Part shown: positions 18,882 through 26,954 of the stretch, in pieces
Layout of the letters: each line of letters begins with the position of its first letter
How positions within the stretch are numbered: the first letter of the stretch is position 1
Source of the DNA: Amaricoccus sp.
Lineage (GTDB): Bacteria > Pseudomonadota > Alphaproteobacteria > Rhodobacterales > Rhodobacteraceae
NCBI RefSeq assembly: GCF_017993425.1
Contig: NZ_JAGOMQ010000007.1
Span: 56,211-120,210, forward strand
Direction: 5' to 3'
Length of the DNA stretch: 64,000 bases
Made by a program: the position numbers and the translations under genes
The notes under the pieces: model-generated
What the model saw: the letters and a program-made list of their open reading frames with translations, nothing else
Database searches by the model: none
Told to the model about the DNA's origin: nothing

Positions 18882-20236
18882 GCGGCCTGTCCTCGATGCT
18901 GCCCGGTTGTCGTTTTGATCCGGTATAGCAGCACCAGCCCGACGAGGAAAAGCAGGATCACCGGGCTGAGCCCCAGCCGCTGCGAGCCGGTCGCCGCGGT
19001 CACCGTGGCGATCAGCGTCGGCGCGAGGAAGGCCGTCGCCTTGCCGGAGAGCGCGAAGAGACCGAAGGCCTGCCCCGGCGCCATCCGCCCCTCGGCGAGG
19101 TGGATGAGCAGCGTCCGCGACGCCGCCTGCAACGCGCCCCCCGCCGCGCCGAGCAGCCCGCCCGCGACGAAGAACACGATGTCCGGCAGGCGGGAGCCGG
19201 GCGCGACCGGGATCGTCAGGACGGTCCCGCGCGTCGTCGTCACCAGCACGACGCAGAGCCCGACCAGCGTCCAGATGCAGCCGAGGATCACCGGCCGCGG
19301 TCCGAAGGCGCGGTCCGCCCGCCCGCCGAGCCAGGCCCCGACCGCGCCGACCGCCGCCGCCACGATGCCGAAGAGCCCGAGCTGGAACAGCCCCCAGCCG
19401 AGCACGCCCGCCGCATAGATGCCGCCGAAGGTGAAGACCCCGACCAGCGCGTCGCGGTAGACCATCGAGGCGACGAGGAAGAGGAGCAGGTCCCCCCGTC
19501 CCCGTCCCGATGCCGAGCGGATCGTCGCGGCGAGGTCGGCGATCCCGGCCCTGAGCGCGCCCCGCAGCGGCCGCGCCGGCGCGTCCGGCGTCCACAGGAA
19601 CAGCGGCAGCGCGAAGACCACGTACCAGAGCGCCGCCAGCGGCCCGGTGGCGCGCGCCGGCTCCCCCTGCCCCGGGTCGAGCCCGAGGATCGGCGGAATG
19701 CCGATCAGCGTCGTCGTCGCCCCCGGCGCCGGCGCGAGCAGCGCCAGCGTCAGCACGAGCGACGCGACGCCCCCCACGTAGCCGAGCGCCCATCCCGAGC
19801 CGGAGATCCGCCCGAGCTCGGCCCGCGGCGCGAGCCCCGGCAGCATGGCGTTGACGAAGACCTGCCCGAGCTCCGAGCCGACGAAGGCGAGCCCGTAGGC
19901 GACGAGCACGATCGCCGGATCCGCCATCCGCGGCGTCGCCAGCCAGAACCCGAGGCAGCCGACCACGTAAGGGACCGACAGCGCCAGCACCCAGGCCTTG
20001 CGCGCCCCCGTCCGGTCCGCCACGGCGCCCAGCACCGGCGCCAGCACCGCCGTCAGCGCCCCCGCCCCGGCCGCCGCCGCCCCCCACAGCGCCTGCCCCC
20101 GCGCTGGGTCGCCGACCGCCTCGGCGACGAACCAGGGCGCGAAGACGAAGGTGACGATCAGCGTCTGGAACGGCTGGTTCGCCCAGTCGAACAGCATCCA
20201 GGCGAACACGCCCCTGCGCCCGGTCCCTGTCGGCAT
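18878..20236 (-). CDS. MFS transporter, UMF1 (Atg22-like) family
   Basis: A 452-residue inner-membrane carrier with about 12 hydrophobic helices. The opening VFAWMLFDWANQPFQTLIVT is the UMF1 signature (YDWANSAF in most members), and GSGWALGYVGGVASL is the second conserved block. Related yeast Atg22 exports amino acids from the vacuole; the bacterial substrate is unknown. It is the first gene of a minus-strand run with mepA and the phytase-type esterase, all overlapping by 3-4 nt, so the three are co-transcribed. Confidence 0.88.
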   Translation of the reverse strand: MPTGTGRRGVFAWMLFDWANQPFQTLIVTFVFAPWFVAEAVGDPARGQALWGAAAAGAGALTAVLAPVLGAVADRTGARKAWVLALSVPYVVGCLGFWLATPRMADPAIVLVAYGLAFVGSELGQVFVNAMLPGLAPRAELGRISGSGWALGYVGGVASLVLTLALLAPAPGATTTLIGIPPILGLDPGQGEPARATGPLAALWYVVFALPLFLWTPDAPARPLRGALRAGIADLAATIRSASGRGRGDLLLFLVASMVYRDALVGVFTFGGIYAAGVLGWGLFQLGLFGIVAAAVGAVGAWLGGRADRAFGPRPVILGCIWTLVGLCVVLVTTTRGTVLTIPVAPGSRLPDIVFFVAGGLLGAAGGALQAASRTLLIHLAEGRMAPGQAFGLFALSGKATAFLAPTLIATVTAATGSQRLGLSPVILLFLVGLVLLYRIKTTTGQHRGQAA

Positions 20237-20694
20237 CGCGTCCCCGCCTCAGCTGCTTGCGCGTCTCATACGGGGTTCGGCCGATCCGTTCACCGGAAGA
20301 TTTGATGCCGGGAATGGCGGCAAGGCCTCGCCGCGCCACGGCGCCAAGATGGCATGCGCATGTCATCCTGCTCCACGCGGAGCGGTTCGGGCAGGGAGGG
20401 CGCGAGCTTCAAGTGAATCGAACGGCGCCGCGAAATGCGGCGCTGATGACTGTGCAATGATTTTCACCGTTTATATTCAAAATATTTCGAAATATATTTG
20501 CGCGCAAATCAGCTTAGCCTAGATACGACGCCGATTTTTTGTGAATATCCAACAATGCTGGTAAATCGGTTCCGCGTCGCAACCCCGATCCAATCTGGGG
20601 ATAACCCTGTTGATAAGCCTGTGCGTATCCTGTGAATATCTTGAAATCACAATTATATCAATGATATGACCGGCATCCCACAGTGCTACATTTC
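20237..20694. other. AT-rich intergenic island with tandem DnaA-box-like 9-mers (oriC-like)
   Basis: A 458-bp gap with a marked drop in GC from about 20455. Four 9-mers of the TGTGGATAA type stand head to tail: TGGGGATAA (20596), TGTTGATAA (20608), TGTGCGTAT (20620) and TGTGAATAT (20631), at 12-, 12- and 11-bp steps. The first two match the consensus at 8 of 9 positions, the others at 6 and 7. A second TGTGAATAT lies at 20540. AT-rich tracts flank the array (20460-20515 and 20640-20668). This is the architecture of a DnaA-binding replication or regulatory region. No dnaA, parAB or hemE lies nearby, so an origin role is only a hypothesis. The region also holds the promoter of the MFS operon. 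Confidence 0.45.
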
Positions 20695-21408
20695 CTAGCC
20701 CAGCCGCACCCGCGCCTTGATCGGCAGGTGGTCGGAAGCCTTCCGGGCCAGCGGGCTGTCATGGGCGACGACCGGCCCGAGGATGCCGCCCGGGGTGGCG
20801 AGGATGCGGTCGAGGGCGAGGACGGGGAAATACGAGGGAAAGCTCGGCGCCCCGAGCCCGAGCGGGCCGAAGCTCGCCGAGAACCCGTGCAGCGCCGAGC
20901 GCCGCCCGTGCCGCCATTCGTTGAGGTCGCCCATCAGCACCGTCGGCCGGTCCGCCCCGTCGGCGGCATGGGCGAGCAGCCGCTCGACCTGCAGCCGCCG
21001 CGACTGCCGGAGCAGTCCCAGATGCGCCCCCACCACCCGCACCGGCCCGGAGGCGAGGTCGACGTCGGCGACCAGCGCCCCCCGCGGCTCCAGCCCCGGC
21101 AGCGTCACCTGGTGCAGGTCGCGCAACATCCCCTCACGGACGAAGATCATGTTGCCGTGCCAGCCCTTGCCGGCATGGCCGCTGACCACCGGCAGCGGCA
21201 TCAGCCCGGCGTCGCGCTCGATGGCGGCGAGATCGAGCAGGCCCGCCCGGTCGCCGAACCGCCGGTCCGCCTCCTGCACCGCGAGCACGTCGGCCCCGAT
21301 CTCGGCGATGACGGCGCCGATCCGGTCGGGATCGAACCTTCGGTCGATCCCGACGCACTTGTGGACGTTGTAGGAGGCGAAGAGCGCGCCGTCCTCGGCA
21401 GGCGTCAT
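20695..21408 (-). CDS. Endonuclease/exonuclease/phosphatase family protein
   Basis: A 237-residue member of the EEP (DNase I-like) fold. Motifs in order: SYNVHKCVGIDRR with the first metal Asn, AVQEAD with the metal Glu, GMARQHD-equivalent GHAGKGWHGN, MGDLNEW with the Asp/Asn pair, and SDHLPIKARV with the catalytic Asp-His. It could act on DNA, phospholipid or a sugar phosphate; family members next to phospholipid genes exist, but no such context is seen here. ATG 21408 is preferred over GTG 21420 for lack of a ribosome site before the latter. It ends six bases from the oriC-like island. Confidence 0.88.
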   Translation of the reverse strand: MTPAEDGALFASYNVHKCVGIDRRFDPDRIGAVIAEIGADVLAVQEADRRFGDRAGLLDLAAIERDAGLMPLPVVSGHAGKGWHGNMIFVREGMLRDLHQVTLPGLEPRGALVADVDLASGPVRVVGAHLGLLRQSRRLQVERLLAHAADGADRPTVLMGDLNEWRHGRRSALHGFSASFGPLGLGAPSFPSYFPVLALDRILATPGGILGPVVAHDSPLARKASDHLPIKARVRLG

Positions 21409-21471
21409 GTCGTCTCTCACCCGGGCCGCCGCGACCTTGCGGCGGCCCCTTCTATGCCCCCGCCCGGGGCC

Positions 21472-22683
21472 TCAGTCGAGGAACACGGCGTCGAGCGGCG
21501 GGAAGCCGTTGAAGCCGACCGACGAGTAGCTCGTCGTATAGGCGCCGGTGCAGAGGATCCGCACCTTGTCGCCCTCGCGCAGCCCGAGCGGCAGCTGCAC
21601 GGGCCGCTTCTCGTAGAGCACGTCCGCCGAATCGCAGGACGGCCCGGCGAGGATGCACGGCCCGGTCTCGTCGTCGCCGTGCCGGGTCTCGATCTGGTAG
21701 CGGATCGCCTCGTCCATCGTCTCGGCGAGCCCGGAGAACTTGCCGATGTCGAGATAGACCCAGCGGGCGAGGTCGTCCTGGTCCTTCCTCGCGACCAGCA
21801 GCACCTCGGCGCAGATCACGCCCGCCTCGGCCACGAGCCCGCGGCCCGGCTCCGCCATCACCTCGACCGCCTCGCCGAAGCGGGCGCGCACCATCCGCAT
21901 CACCTCGGCGCCATAGGCCGACGTCTCCGGCAGCGGGCTGCCGTAGAAGGCCGGGAAGCCGCCGCCGATGTTGAGGACGCGCAGCCGGTGCCCCTGCTCC
22001 GCCGCCTCGGTCCACAGCGCCAGCGCCGCGTCGAGCGTCGGCGCCCACAGCCGCGGCTCGCGCATCTGGCTGCCGACGTGGAACGAGATGCCCGCGACGT
22101 CGAGCCCGAGCAGCCGCCCGAGCCCCATCAGCCGCAGCGCCTCGCGTCGCGACGAGCCGAACTTGCGGCTGAGCGGCCACTCCGCCTCCGAGGTCTCGAC
22201 CAGCATCCGCAGGATCACCCGCGCGCCCGGGGCGTGCTCGGCGATCTTGTAGAGCTCGGCCTCCGAGTCGGCGGCGAACTGCTCCACGCCGACGGCATGG
22301 GCATAGGCGATGTCCGAGGTCCGCTTGATCGTGTTGCCGAAGGCGACATGCCGCGCCGGCACGCCGAGCGCGAGGCAGAGCTCGATCTCGCCGCGCGAGG
22401 CCGCGTCGAACCGCGCCCCCTCCTCGGCCAGCGCCGCCACCACCTCGGGCGCCGGGTTGGCCTTGACGGCGTAGTGGATCGCCGTCGCCTCGCCGAGCCC
22501 CTCGGCGAGCGCGCGGTACTTGCCCCGCAGCATGGCGAGGTCGAACACCATCGTCGGCCGCTCGAACTCGCGGCTGCGGATATAGGCGTCCTGCCGCGGC
22601 GAGACCGCGCTGGCCTGGGGGTGGGCGTCGAAGGCGACGGGAATGCCCGTACGGGCGGCGACATGCATCATGGTCATCTCCAT
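21472..22683 (-). CDS. Fold type III PLP-dependent ornithine/lysine decarboxylase
   Basis: A 403-residue enzyme of the eukaryotic-type (alanine racemase fold) decarboxylases. The PLP lysine is Lys74 in HYAVKANP. Other signatures are GISFHVGSQ (His stacking on PLP), GGGFPAFYG and EPGRGLVAEAG (phosphate-binding), and CILAGPSCDSADVLYE, whose Cys is the substrate-side catalytic residue in ornithine decarboxylase. It makes putrescine or cadaverine in the cytoplasm as the entry to polyamine synthesis. Ornithine versus lysine preference cannot be settled from these motifs. Three closely spaced Met codons could start; the first at 22683 is given. Confidence 0.92.
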   Translation of the reverse strand: MEMTMMHVAARTGIPVAFDAHPQASAVSPRQDAYIRSREFERPTMVFDLAMLRGKYRALAEGLGEATAIHYAVKANPAPEVVAALAEEGARFDAASRGEIELCLALGVPARHVAFGNTIKRTSDIAYAHAVGVEQFAADSEAELYKIAEHAPGARVILRMLVETSEAEWPLSRKFGSSRREALRLMGLGRLLGLDVAGISFHVGSQMREPRLWAPTLDAALALWTEAAEQGHRLRVLNIGGGFPAFYGSPLPETSAYGAEVMRMVRARFGEAVEVMAEPGRGLVAEAGVICAEVLLVARKDQDDLARWVYLDIGKFSGLAETMDEAIRYQIETRHGDDETGPCILAGPSCDSADVLYEKRPVQLPLGLREGDKVRILCTGAYTTSYSSVGFNGFPPLDAVFLD

Positions 22684-22938
22684 CAGACCGAGGGGCCCCG
22701 CGGGGCCTCGACGTTTCCAAAAGAGACGTTACCGTCGCTACTTGAGTTCGCGGTTCTTAGGCGCGCCCGAGCAGAGGTGCGTGCGTTGGCGTCAGGGGCC
22801 GGCATATGGGGCCGGACGACCCCGATGGCAAGCAAAAACTTACCCCTCGGCCGAACTTTTTCCGCGCCGCGGCGAATCCGTTAAATTCACGTTACGTCAA
22901 TGTGATAATTCGTGAACGTGACGTTAACCAACGCGGGG

Positions 22939-23436
22939 TCAGCCGCCGTGGCCCATCCCGTGCTCCATGCCTCGCATCGGCGCGCCGACATGGACCTCCG
23001 CCGCGATCTCGACCCGGCCGGCGGTCTCGAAGACCAGCGTCAGCGGCAGGGTCCCGCCGTCCTCGAGCGGCGCGGCGAGGCCCATCAGCATGACGTGGGC
23101 GCCGCGCGGCGCGAGCGTCGCCGCGCCCCCGGCCGGCGCCTCGACGCCGTCCCCGAGCGCGACCATCCGGGCGACGCCGTCGGTGACCACGGTCTCGTGC
23201 AGCTCGGCCCGCCGCGCGGCCGGCGTCTCGACCGCGACGAGCCGGTCCGCCGTCGCGCCGGCGTTGGCGATGGTGAGATAGGCCGCGGCCGTCGGCGCGG
23301 CCGCGGTGGCGGCGACCACCTCCGCCCCGCTGATCGTCAGCGCCCCGGCGCGGATTGTCGCCCCGGACTGGGCTGCGGCGGCGACAGGCCCGAGAAGGGC
23401 GCCGGCGATCGCCAGCGCCCGGAACGGCGACGTCAT
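22939..23436 (-). CDS. Periplasmic copper chaperone PCu(A)C
   Basis: A 165-residue secreted protein: signal peptide MTSPFRALAIAGALLGPVAA with cleavage near AAA|QS, then a cupredoxin-like PCuAC domain. The Cu(I)-binding pattern is present as ELHET...ARM and, about 20 residues on, GAHVMLM, with an extra Met/His-rich tail (MRGMEHGMGHGG) that may bind copper too. These proteins deliver copper to the Cu-A or Cu-B site of cytochrome oxidases, often with Sco. No sco gene is adjacent. It follows rpmB by 8 bp on the same strand. Confidence 0.92.
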   Translation of the reverse strand: MTSPFRALAIAGALLGPVAAAAQSGATIRAGALTISGAEVVAATAAAPTAAAYLTIANAGATADRLVAVETPAARRAELHETVVTDGVARMVALGDGVEAPAGGAATLAPRGAHVMLMGLAAPLEDGGTLPLTLVFETAGRVEIAAEVHVGAPMRGMEHGMGHGG

Positions 23437-23444
23437 GGCGGGCC

Positions 23445-23732
23445 TCAGGCGGCCGGCTGCGCCTTGGCGATGTCGCGCTTGATCTTCAGCGCCTTCGGCG
23501 ACAGCTCGGCGTCGTCGGCGCGGGCGAGGAAGGCGTCGAGCCCGCCCCGGTGGTCGATCGAGCGCAGCGCCGCGGCGGAGATGCGCAGGCGGTAGCTCTG
23601 GCCGAGCGTCTCGGAGGCGAGCGTCACCTCGTTGAGGTTCGGCAGGAAGCGCCGCTTGGTCTTGTTGTTGGCGTGGCTGACGTTGTTGCCCGTCATCACG
23701 CCCTTGCCGGTCAGTTCACAACGACGGGACAT
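23445..23732 (-). CDS. rpmB: 50S ribosomal protein L28
   Basis: A 95-residue protein beginning [20 protein letters not shown], the universal start of L28, so ATG 23732 is fixed despite an open frame upstream. [15 protein letters not shown] and [20 protein letters not shown] are the remaining conserved blocks. It is a structural component of the large ribosomal subunit. A good promoter (TTGACG, 17 bp, TAACGC) and a 7-bp-stem leader hairpin lie immediately upstream. It appears to be co-transcribed with the copper chaperone gene. Confidence 0.97.
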   Translation of the reverse strand: MSRRCELTGKGVMTGNNVSHANNKTKRRFLPNLNEVTLASETLGQSYRLRISAAALRSIDHRGGLDAFLARADDAELSPKALKIKRDIAKAQPAA

Positions 23733-23771
23733 AGGCTCGGTCCTTGCACGCCAAGGGGGCCGGCTCCGGCC

Positions 23772-23794
23772 GCACCTCGGAAATTCGGAGGTGC
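23772..23794 (-). other. Hairpin in the rpmB 5' leader / after the RTX gene
   Basis: A perfect 7-bp stem (GCACCTC with GAGGTGC) around nine bases. On the minus strand it lies 61 bp downstream of the RTX stop and begins within a few bases of the predicted rpmB transcription start. It can therefore be a terminator for the RTX gene, a stabilising or regulatory 5' structure for rpmB, or both. No T-tract follows. Confidence 0.45.
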
Positions 23795-23796
23795 GT

Positions 23797-23825
23797 GCGT
23801 TAGCCCAACCCGCGCCGAGCGTCAA
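23797..23825 (-). promoter_or_regulatory. Predicted sigma70-type promoter of rpmB
   Basis: On the minus strand TTGACG (23825-23820) and TAACGC (23802-23797) are separated by exactly 17 bp. Transcription would start near 23790, about 58 bases before the rpmB ATG. The -35 box is strong for an alphaproteobacterium, the -10 box moderate. Confidence 0.5.
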
Positions 23826-23855
23826 CCCGGCGCGGCCCCGCAAGTCGACGCGCGC

Positions 23856-25211
23856 TCAGGCGAAGGCGTCGTCGGAGGCGAAGATCTGGGTCGCCGGGTC
23901 GGCGACGATGTCGGCGAAGCTGTCGGCGTTCGGCGGCGCGCCGCGAACGTCGATGATGAGCGCGCCGATGGTCACGCGCAGGTCGCCCGGCCCGCTCGGG
24001 GCGAACGTGGCGATGGCGTCGAGGTCGTCGACGAGGCCGGGCGCGCCCAGGTCGGAGAGGCCGAGGATCTCGAAGCGATCGACGGCGCCGTTGAAGTCGA
24101 GCAGGCGCGTGCGCTGTCCCGTCGCGGCGAACGGCTCGATGACGAAGGTGTCGATGCCGGCCCCGGTACGGATTTGGTTCGCGTTGCCGCCGCTGACGTA
24201 GATCCGATCGTCCCCATCGCCGCCGGATACCGTGTTGAAGCCGAGGGCGACGGTGATCACGGCGAAGAGGGTGTCATCGCCAGACCCGCCGTAGAGACCG
24301 TTGGCGTAGCCCTGGTTGCCGTCGAGGGGGCTGGTGACCTCGATGCGCGCGCGCAACTCGTCGTTCCCGTTCTCGCCAGACAGCGAGTGGCTTACGTTGC
24401 GGTGACGCGCGAAGGGCGCGGCGCTGCTCGCCACGATCTTGTCGTCGCCGTCGCCGCCCCAGACGAAGGTGTGCTGGGTCGCGGAGAAGCCCGGCTGGGC
24501 AGTCTGCCGGACCCAGATGTCGTCGTCTCCCGCCTGCCCATATACCCAGGAGGTCTGATCCATGTCCCCGAGGCTCGAGGCGCTCGTGCGCAAGCGGACC
24601 GTGTCGTCGCCGCGGCCCGCATCTACGCTCGTGACGCACCTCAAATCCTCGTCGCCGGTAAACCGCAAACGGACGCCGATCATGTCATTGCCGGAGCCGC
24701 CGGAGAGCGCGAGCCTGCTGACCTCAGGCGGTCTCATGCCGATCCTGTTCATGGAGAAGTCGAGCAGAACGGTATCGTCGCCCGCTCCTCCGAGGATGGC
24801 GATGTCGTAGTAGCCGCCGCTGGAGAACCGCTCGAGCGACAGCGCGACGTCGATGACGTCATTGCCGGCGTTGCCGTTCAGCCGCAGCGTGGAGTAAAGC
24901 GCCGACCCCTCGTCCAGGCCGTCGAAGTCGAAACGCGCGCCGAGATCGTCGTCGCCGTCGCCGCCGCTCTGGGTCACGTCATAGGACCATCCGAGCCGGT
25001 CCTCGATGCTGAGCCATGACCGCAGCGTGTCGTCGCCGTCGCCGCCGAGCAGGGTCGGGTCGCTGTAGCCGCTCTCCAGGTAGTCGTCGCCGCCGAGGCC
25101 GTCGAGGGTCTGGCCGTCCTCGGTCGCGGTAAGATGATCCGGCCCCGGCGTGCCGAGGTAGAGAGCCTCGAGCGGCGTCGCCACCGCGGCGCGCTCGGAT
25201 TTGGCAGTCAT
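23856..25211 (-). CDS. RTX (calcium-binding nonapeptide repeat) protein
   Basis: A 451-residue acidic protein made almost wholly of degenerate hemolysin-type repeats (GGxGxDxhh forms such as GGDGDDTL, GGAGDDTV, GGSGNDMI, GGSGDDTLF, GGDGDDRI). It has no N-terminal signal peptide. It ends with a short hydrophobic/acidic tail (FASDDAFA) as expected for a C-terminal type I secretion signal. Repeats of this kind fold into a calcium-bound beta-roll outside the cell. No enzymatic or adhesin domain is recognisable. The type I exporter at 3.7-6.7 kb is a candidate carrier. A truncated sister gene lies immediately upstream. Confidence 0.87.
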   Translation of the reverse strand: MTAKSERAAVATPLEALYLGTPGPDHLTATEDGQTLDGLGGDDYLESGYSDPTLLGGDGDDTLRSWLSIEDRLGWSYDVTQSGGDGDDDLGARFDFDGLDEGSALYSTLRLNGNAGNDVIDVALSLERFSSGGYYDIAILGGAGDDTVLLDFSMNRIGMRPPEVSRLALSGGSGNDMIGVRLRFTGDEDLRCVTSVDAGRGDDTVRLRTSASSLGDMDQTSWVYGQAGDDDIWVRQTAQPGFSATQHTFVWGGDGDDKIVASSAAPFARHRNVSHSLSGENGNDELRARIEVTSPLDGNQGYANGLYGGSGDDTLFAVITVALGFNTVSGGDGDDRIYVSGGNANQIRTGAGIDTFVIEPFAATGQRTRLLDFNGAVDRFEILGLSDLGAPGLVDDLDAIATFAPSGPGDLRVTIGALIIDVRGAPPNADSFADIVADPATQIFASDDAFA

Positions 25212-25224
25212 GGCGTTCCTCCTG

Positions 25225-25779
25225 TTATGGCGATGGCGGCCGGACGTGGCCGCTTTCAGGCGAAGGCGTCGTCGGAAGCGACGATCTGCGTCGCCGCATT
25301 GGCGACGAGGTCGGCGAAGCTGTCGGCGTTCGGCGGCGCGCCGGAGCCCCGCCGAGAAGGAGGAAGTCGAAGGAGAGCTCGGGATAGATGGCATAGCTGT
25401 CGAAGCTCGCCGTGACGTTGATCCGGTCGTTCCCGTCGCTGCCGCTCGCGAGGAGGGACGCACTGCCCGCGTAGGCGGACGGCGAGCTTTCGGCGGCGTC
25501 GAGCCTGACCGTCAGGCGATCGTCGCCGACGCCGCCGTCGAGCGTCGCAGCCCAAGCCGGCGTCGCGGCGCCGAGCGAGTACGTCGAGAGCATCCGGTCG
25601 TCGCCGGCGCCGCCGAACAGGGAGGTGTCCGTGAAGGCGGTGCTCAGCCGATCGTTCCCCCGCTGGCCGGCGACGGTCTGGCCGTCAGCGGCGACAGCGA
25701 TCGTGTCGGGGCCAAGCGTCCCGCGGACTATGTCCGCCAGGGCGGTCACCTCACGGACGCGGTTGAGTCGAGGGGCCAT
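25225..25779 (-). pseudogene. Truncated, frameshifted RTX paralogue
   Basis: From ATG 25779 (ribosome site GGGAGG) the frame encodes a RTX-type N-terminus (GPDTIAVAADGQTVAGQRGN, GGAGDDRM, GGVGDDRL) for about 145 residues, up to a broken repeat (LLLGG). It then runs into unrelated proline/arginine-rich residues and stops at 25225. In the next frame, ending at 25256, the DNA still encodes GAPPNADSFADLVANAATQI followed by VASDDAFA, nearly the same tail as the intact gene downstream. The simplest reading is an internal deletion that joined a repeat to the C-terminal signal out of frame, leaving no functional secretion tail. Confidence 0.75.
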
Positions 25780-26177
25780 GATTTCCTCCCGGTTCCTCAG
25801 GTCCGGCCCCGGTCGGCGGGGACCGGTCGAGGCGCCTTCGGAGCCGGCGGCGGAGCCGTCCCCCGTCGCGCCGACGCCTCCGCCGCGCAGTCGCCCTTAG
25901 TCCCGGAACACCCCACCCTCCCGCAGGCTCCCGGCAAAGGATAGCACAATGCGCGATTCCTTCCATCGTCCGGAGCGCCCGGCGGAGCCCGGGGGAGCGC
26001 GAGGCCGGCCCGGACCGAGGACCCGCAGGCTCGCGGGAGCGGGAAACGGCTCCGGACGGGGGGCGGAGATGCTGCGGGCCGCTCCGCGGCGTCTCCGGGC
26101 GCGAAGTCGCTTGACCTGCGCCGGGGCTCATCTACCAATCGGCACGAGGGAGACTTAACTCCGACAGGGGGCTCGAC
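25780..26177. other. Divergent intergenic region, no gene seen
   Basis: About 400 bp between the divergent RTX pseudogene and the amino-acid binding-protein gene. It is very GC-rich up to about 26100. One short dyad (CCGGTC...GACCGG near 25810) is visible. The segment near 26120-26175 is less GC-rich and carries AGGGGGC-like purines before ATG 26178; it probably holds the promoter of the importer operon. I see no convincing -10/-35 pair. Confidence 0.4.
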
Positions 26178-26933
26178 ATGCGGAAACTGCTCGCGGCGAC
26201 GGCGTTGTGCCTGGCGACCACGCCGGCCTTCGCCCTGAACGTCTGCGTCGAGGGCGCCTACCCGCCTTTCTCCGAGACGGCGTCGGACGGCTCGATCGTC
26301 GGCTTCGACATCGACATCGCCAACGCCATCTGCGAGCAGATCGGCGACACCTGCAACCTCGTGAAGGTCGACTGGGACGGCATCATCCCGGCGCTGCTCG
26401 AGAAGAAGTGCGACGCCATCGTCGCCTCGATGTCCTCGACCGCCGAGCGCAAGCAGGTGATCGACTTCACCGCCAAGTACTACCAGGTCCCGAACGAGTT
26501 CGTCGGCCGCGCCGACAGCGGCATCGACCCGGCGGCGCCGGGCGGGCTCGACGGCAAGGTGGTGGGCGCGCAGCGCGGCACCATCCACCAGGCCTACGTG
26601 GAGAAGCACTATCCGGGCGTGCAGCTCACCCTCTACGGCAGCCAGGACGAGGCGATCCTCGACCTGACCTCCGGCCGCATCGACCTGATCGTCGGCGACG
26701 CGATCCAGCTCGAGGAGGGCTTCGTCAACACCCCGGCGGGCGAGGGCTACGCGCGGATCGGCGAGCAGTTCTACGACCCCGAGATCCACGGCGAGGGCGC
26801 CGCTATCGGCGTCCGCAAGGAGGACACCGAGCTGCGCGACAAGCTCTCGGCGGCCATCCTCGCCATCCGCGACAGCGGCAAGTACCAGGAGATCGAGAAG
26901 AAGTACTTCAAGATCGACATCTACGGTTCCTGA
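26178..26933 (+). CDS. Amino-acid ABC transporter substrate-binding protein (HisJ/ArgT type)
   Basis: A 251-residue periplasmic binding protein of family 3. The signal peptide is MRKLLAATALCLATTPAFA|LNV. Conserved blocks are EGAYPPFSETASDGSIVGFD (substrate entry), IANAICEQIG, DWDGIIPALLEKKCDAI, SSTAERKQVIDFT and GAQRGTIHQAYVEKHY. These match lysine/arginine/ornithine/histidine-type binding proteins, so a basic amino acid or opine is the likely ligand. It heads an operon with two permeases, 21 bp before the first. Confidence 0.92.
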   Translation: MRKLLAATALCLATTPAFALNVCVEGAYPPFSETASDGSIVGFDIDIANAICEQIGDTCNLVKVDWDGIIPALLEKKCDAIVASMSSTAERKQVIDFTAKYYQVPNEFVGRADSGIDPAAPGGLDGKVVGAQRGTIHQAYVEKHYPGVQLTLYGSQDEAILDLTSGRIDLIVGDAIQLEEGFVNTPAGEGYARIGEQFYDPEIHGEGAAIGVRKEDTELRDKLSAAILAIRDSGKYQEIEKKYFKIDIYGS

Positions 26934-26954
26934 CGCCCGCGGCGGGACGCACGG

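Noticed and set aside
20455..20690. AT-rich island as a prophage or IS insertion
   Set aside because: No terminal inverted repeats, no direct repeat at the edges and no coding remnant were found. The DnaA-box array explains the composition better.
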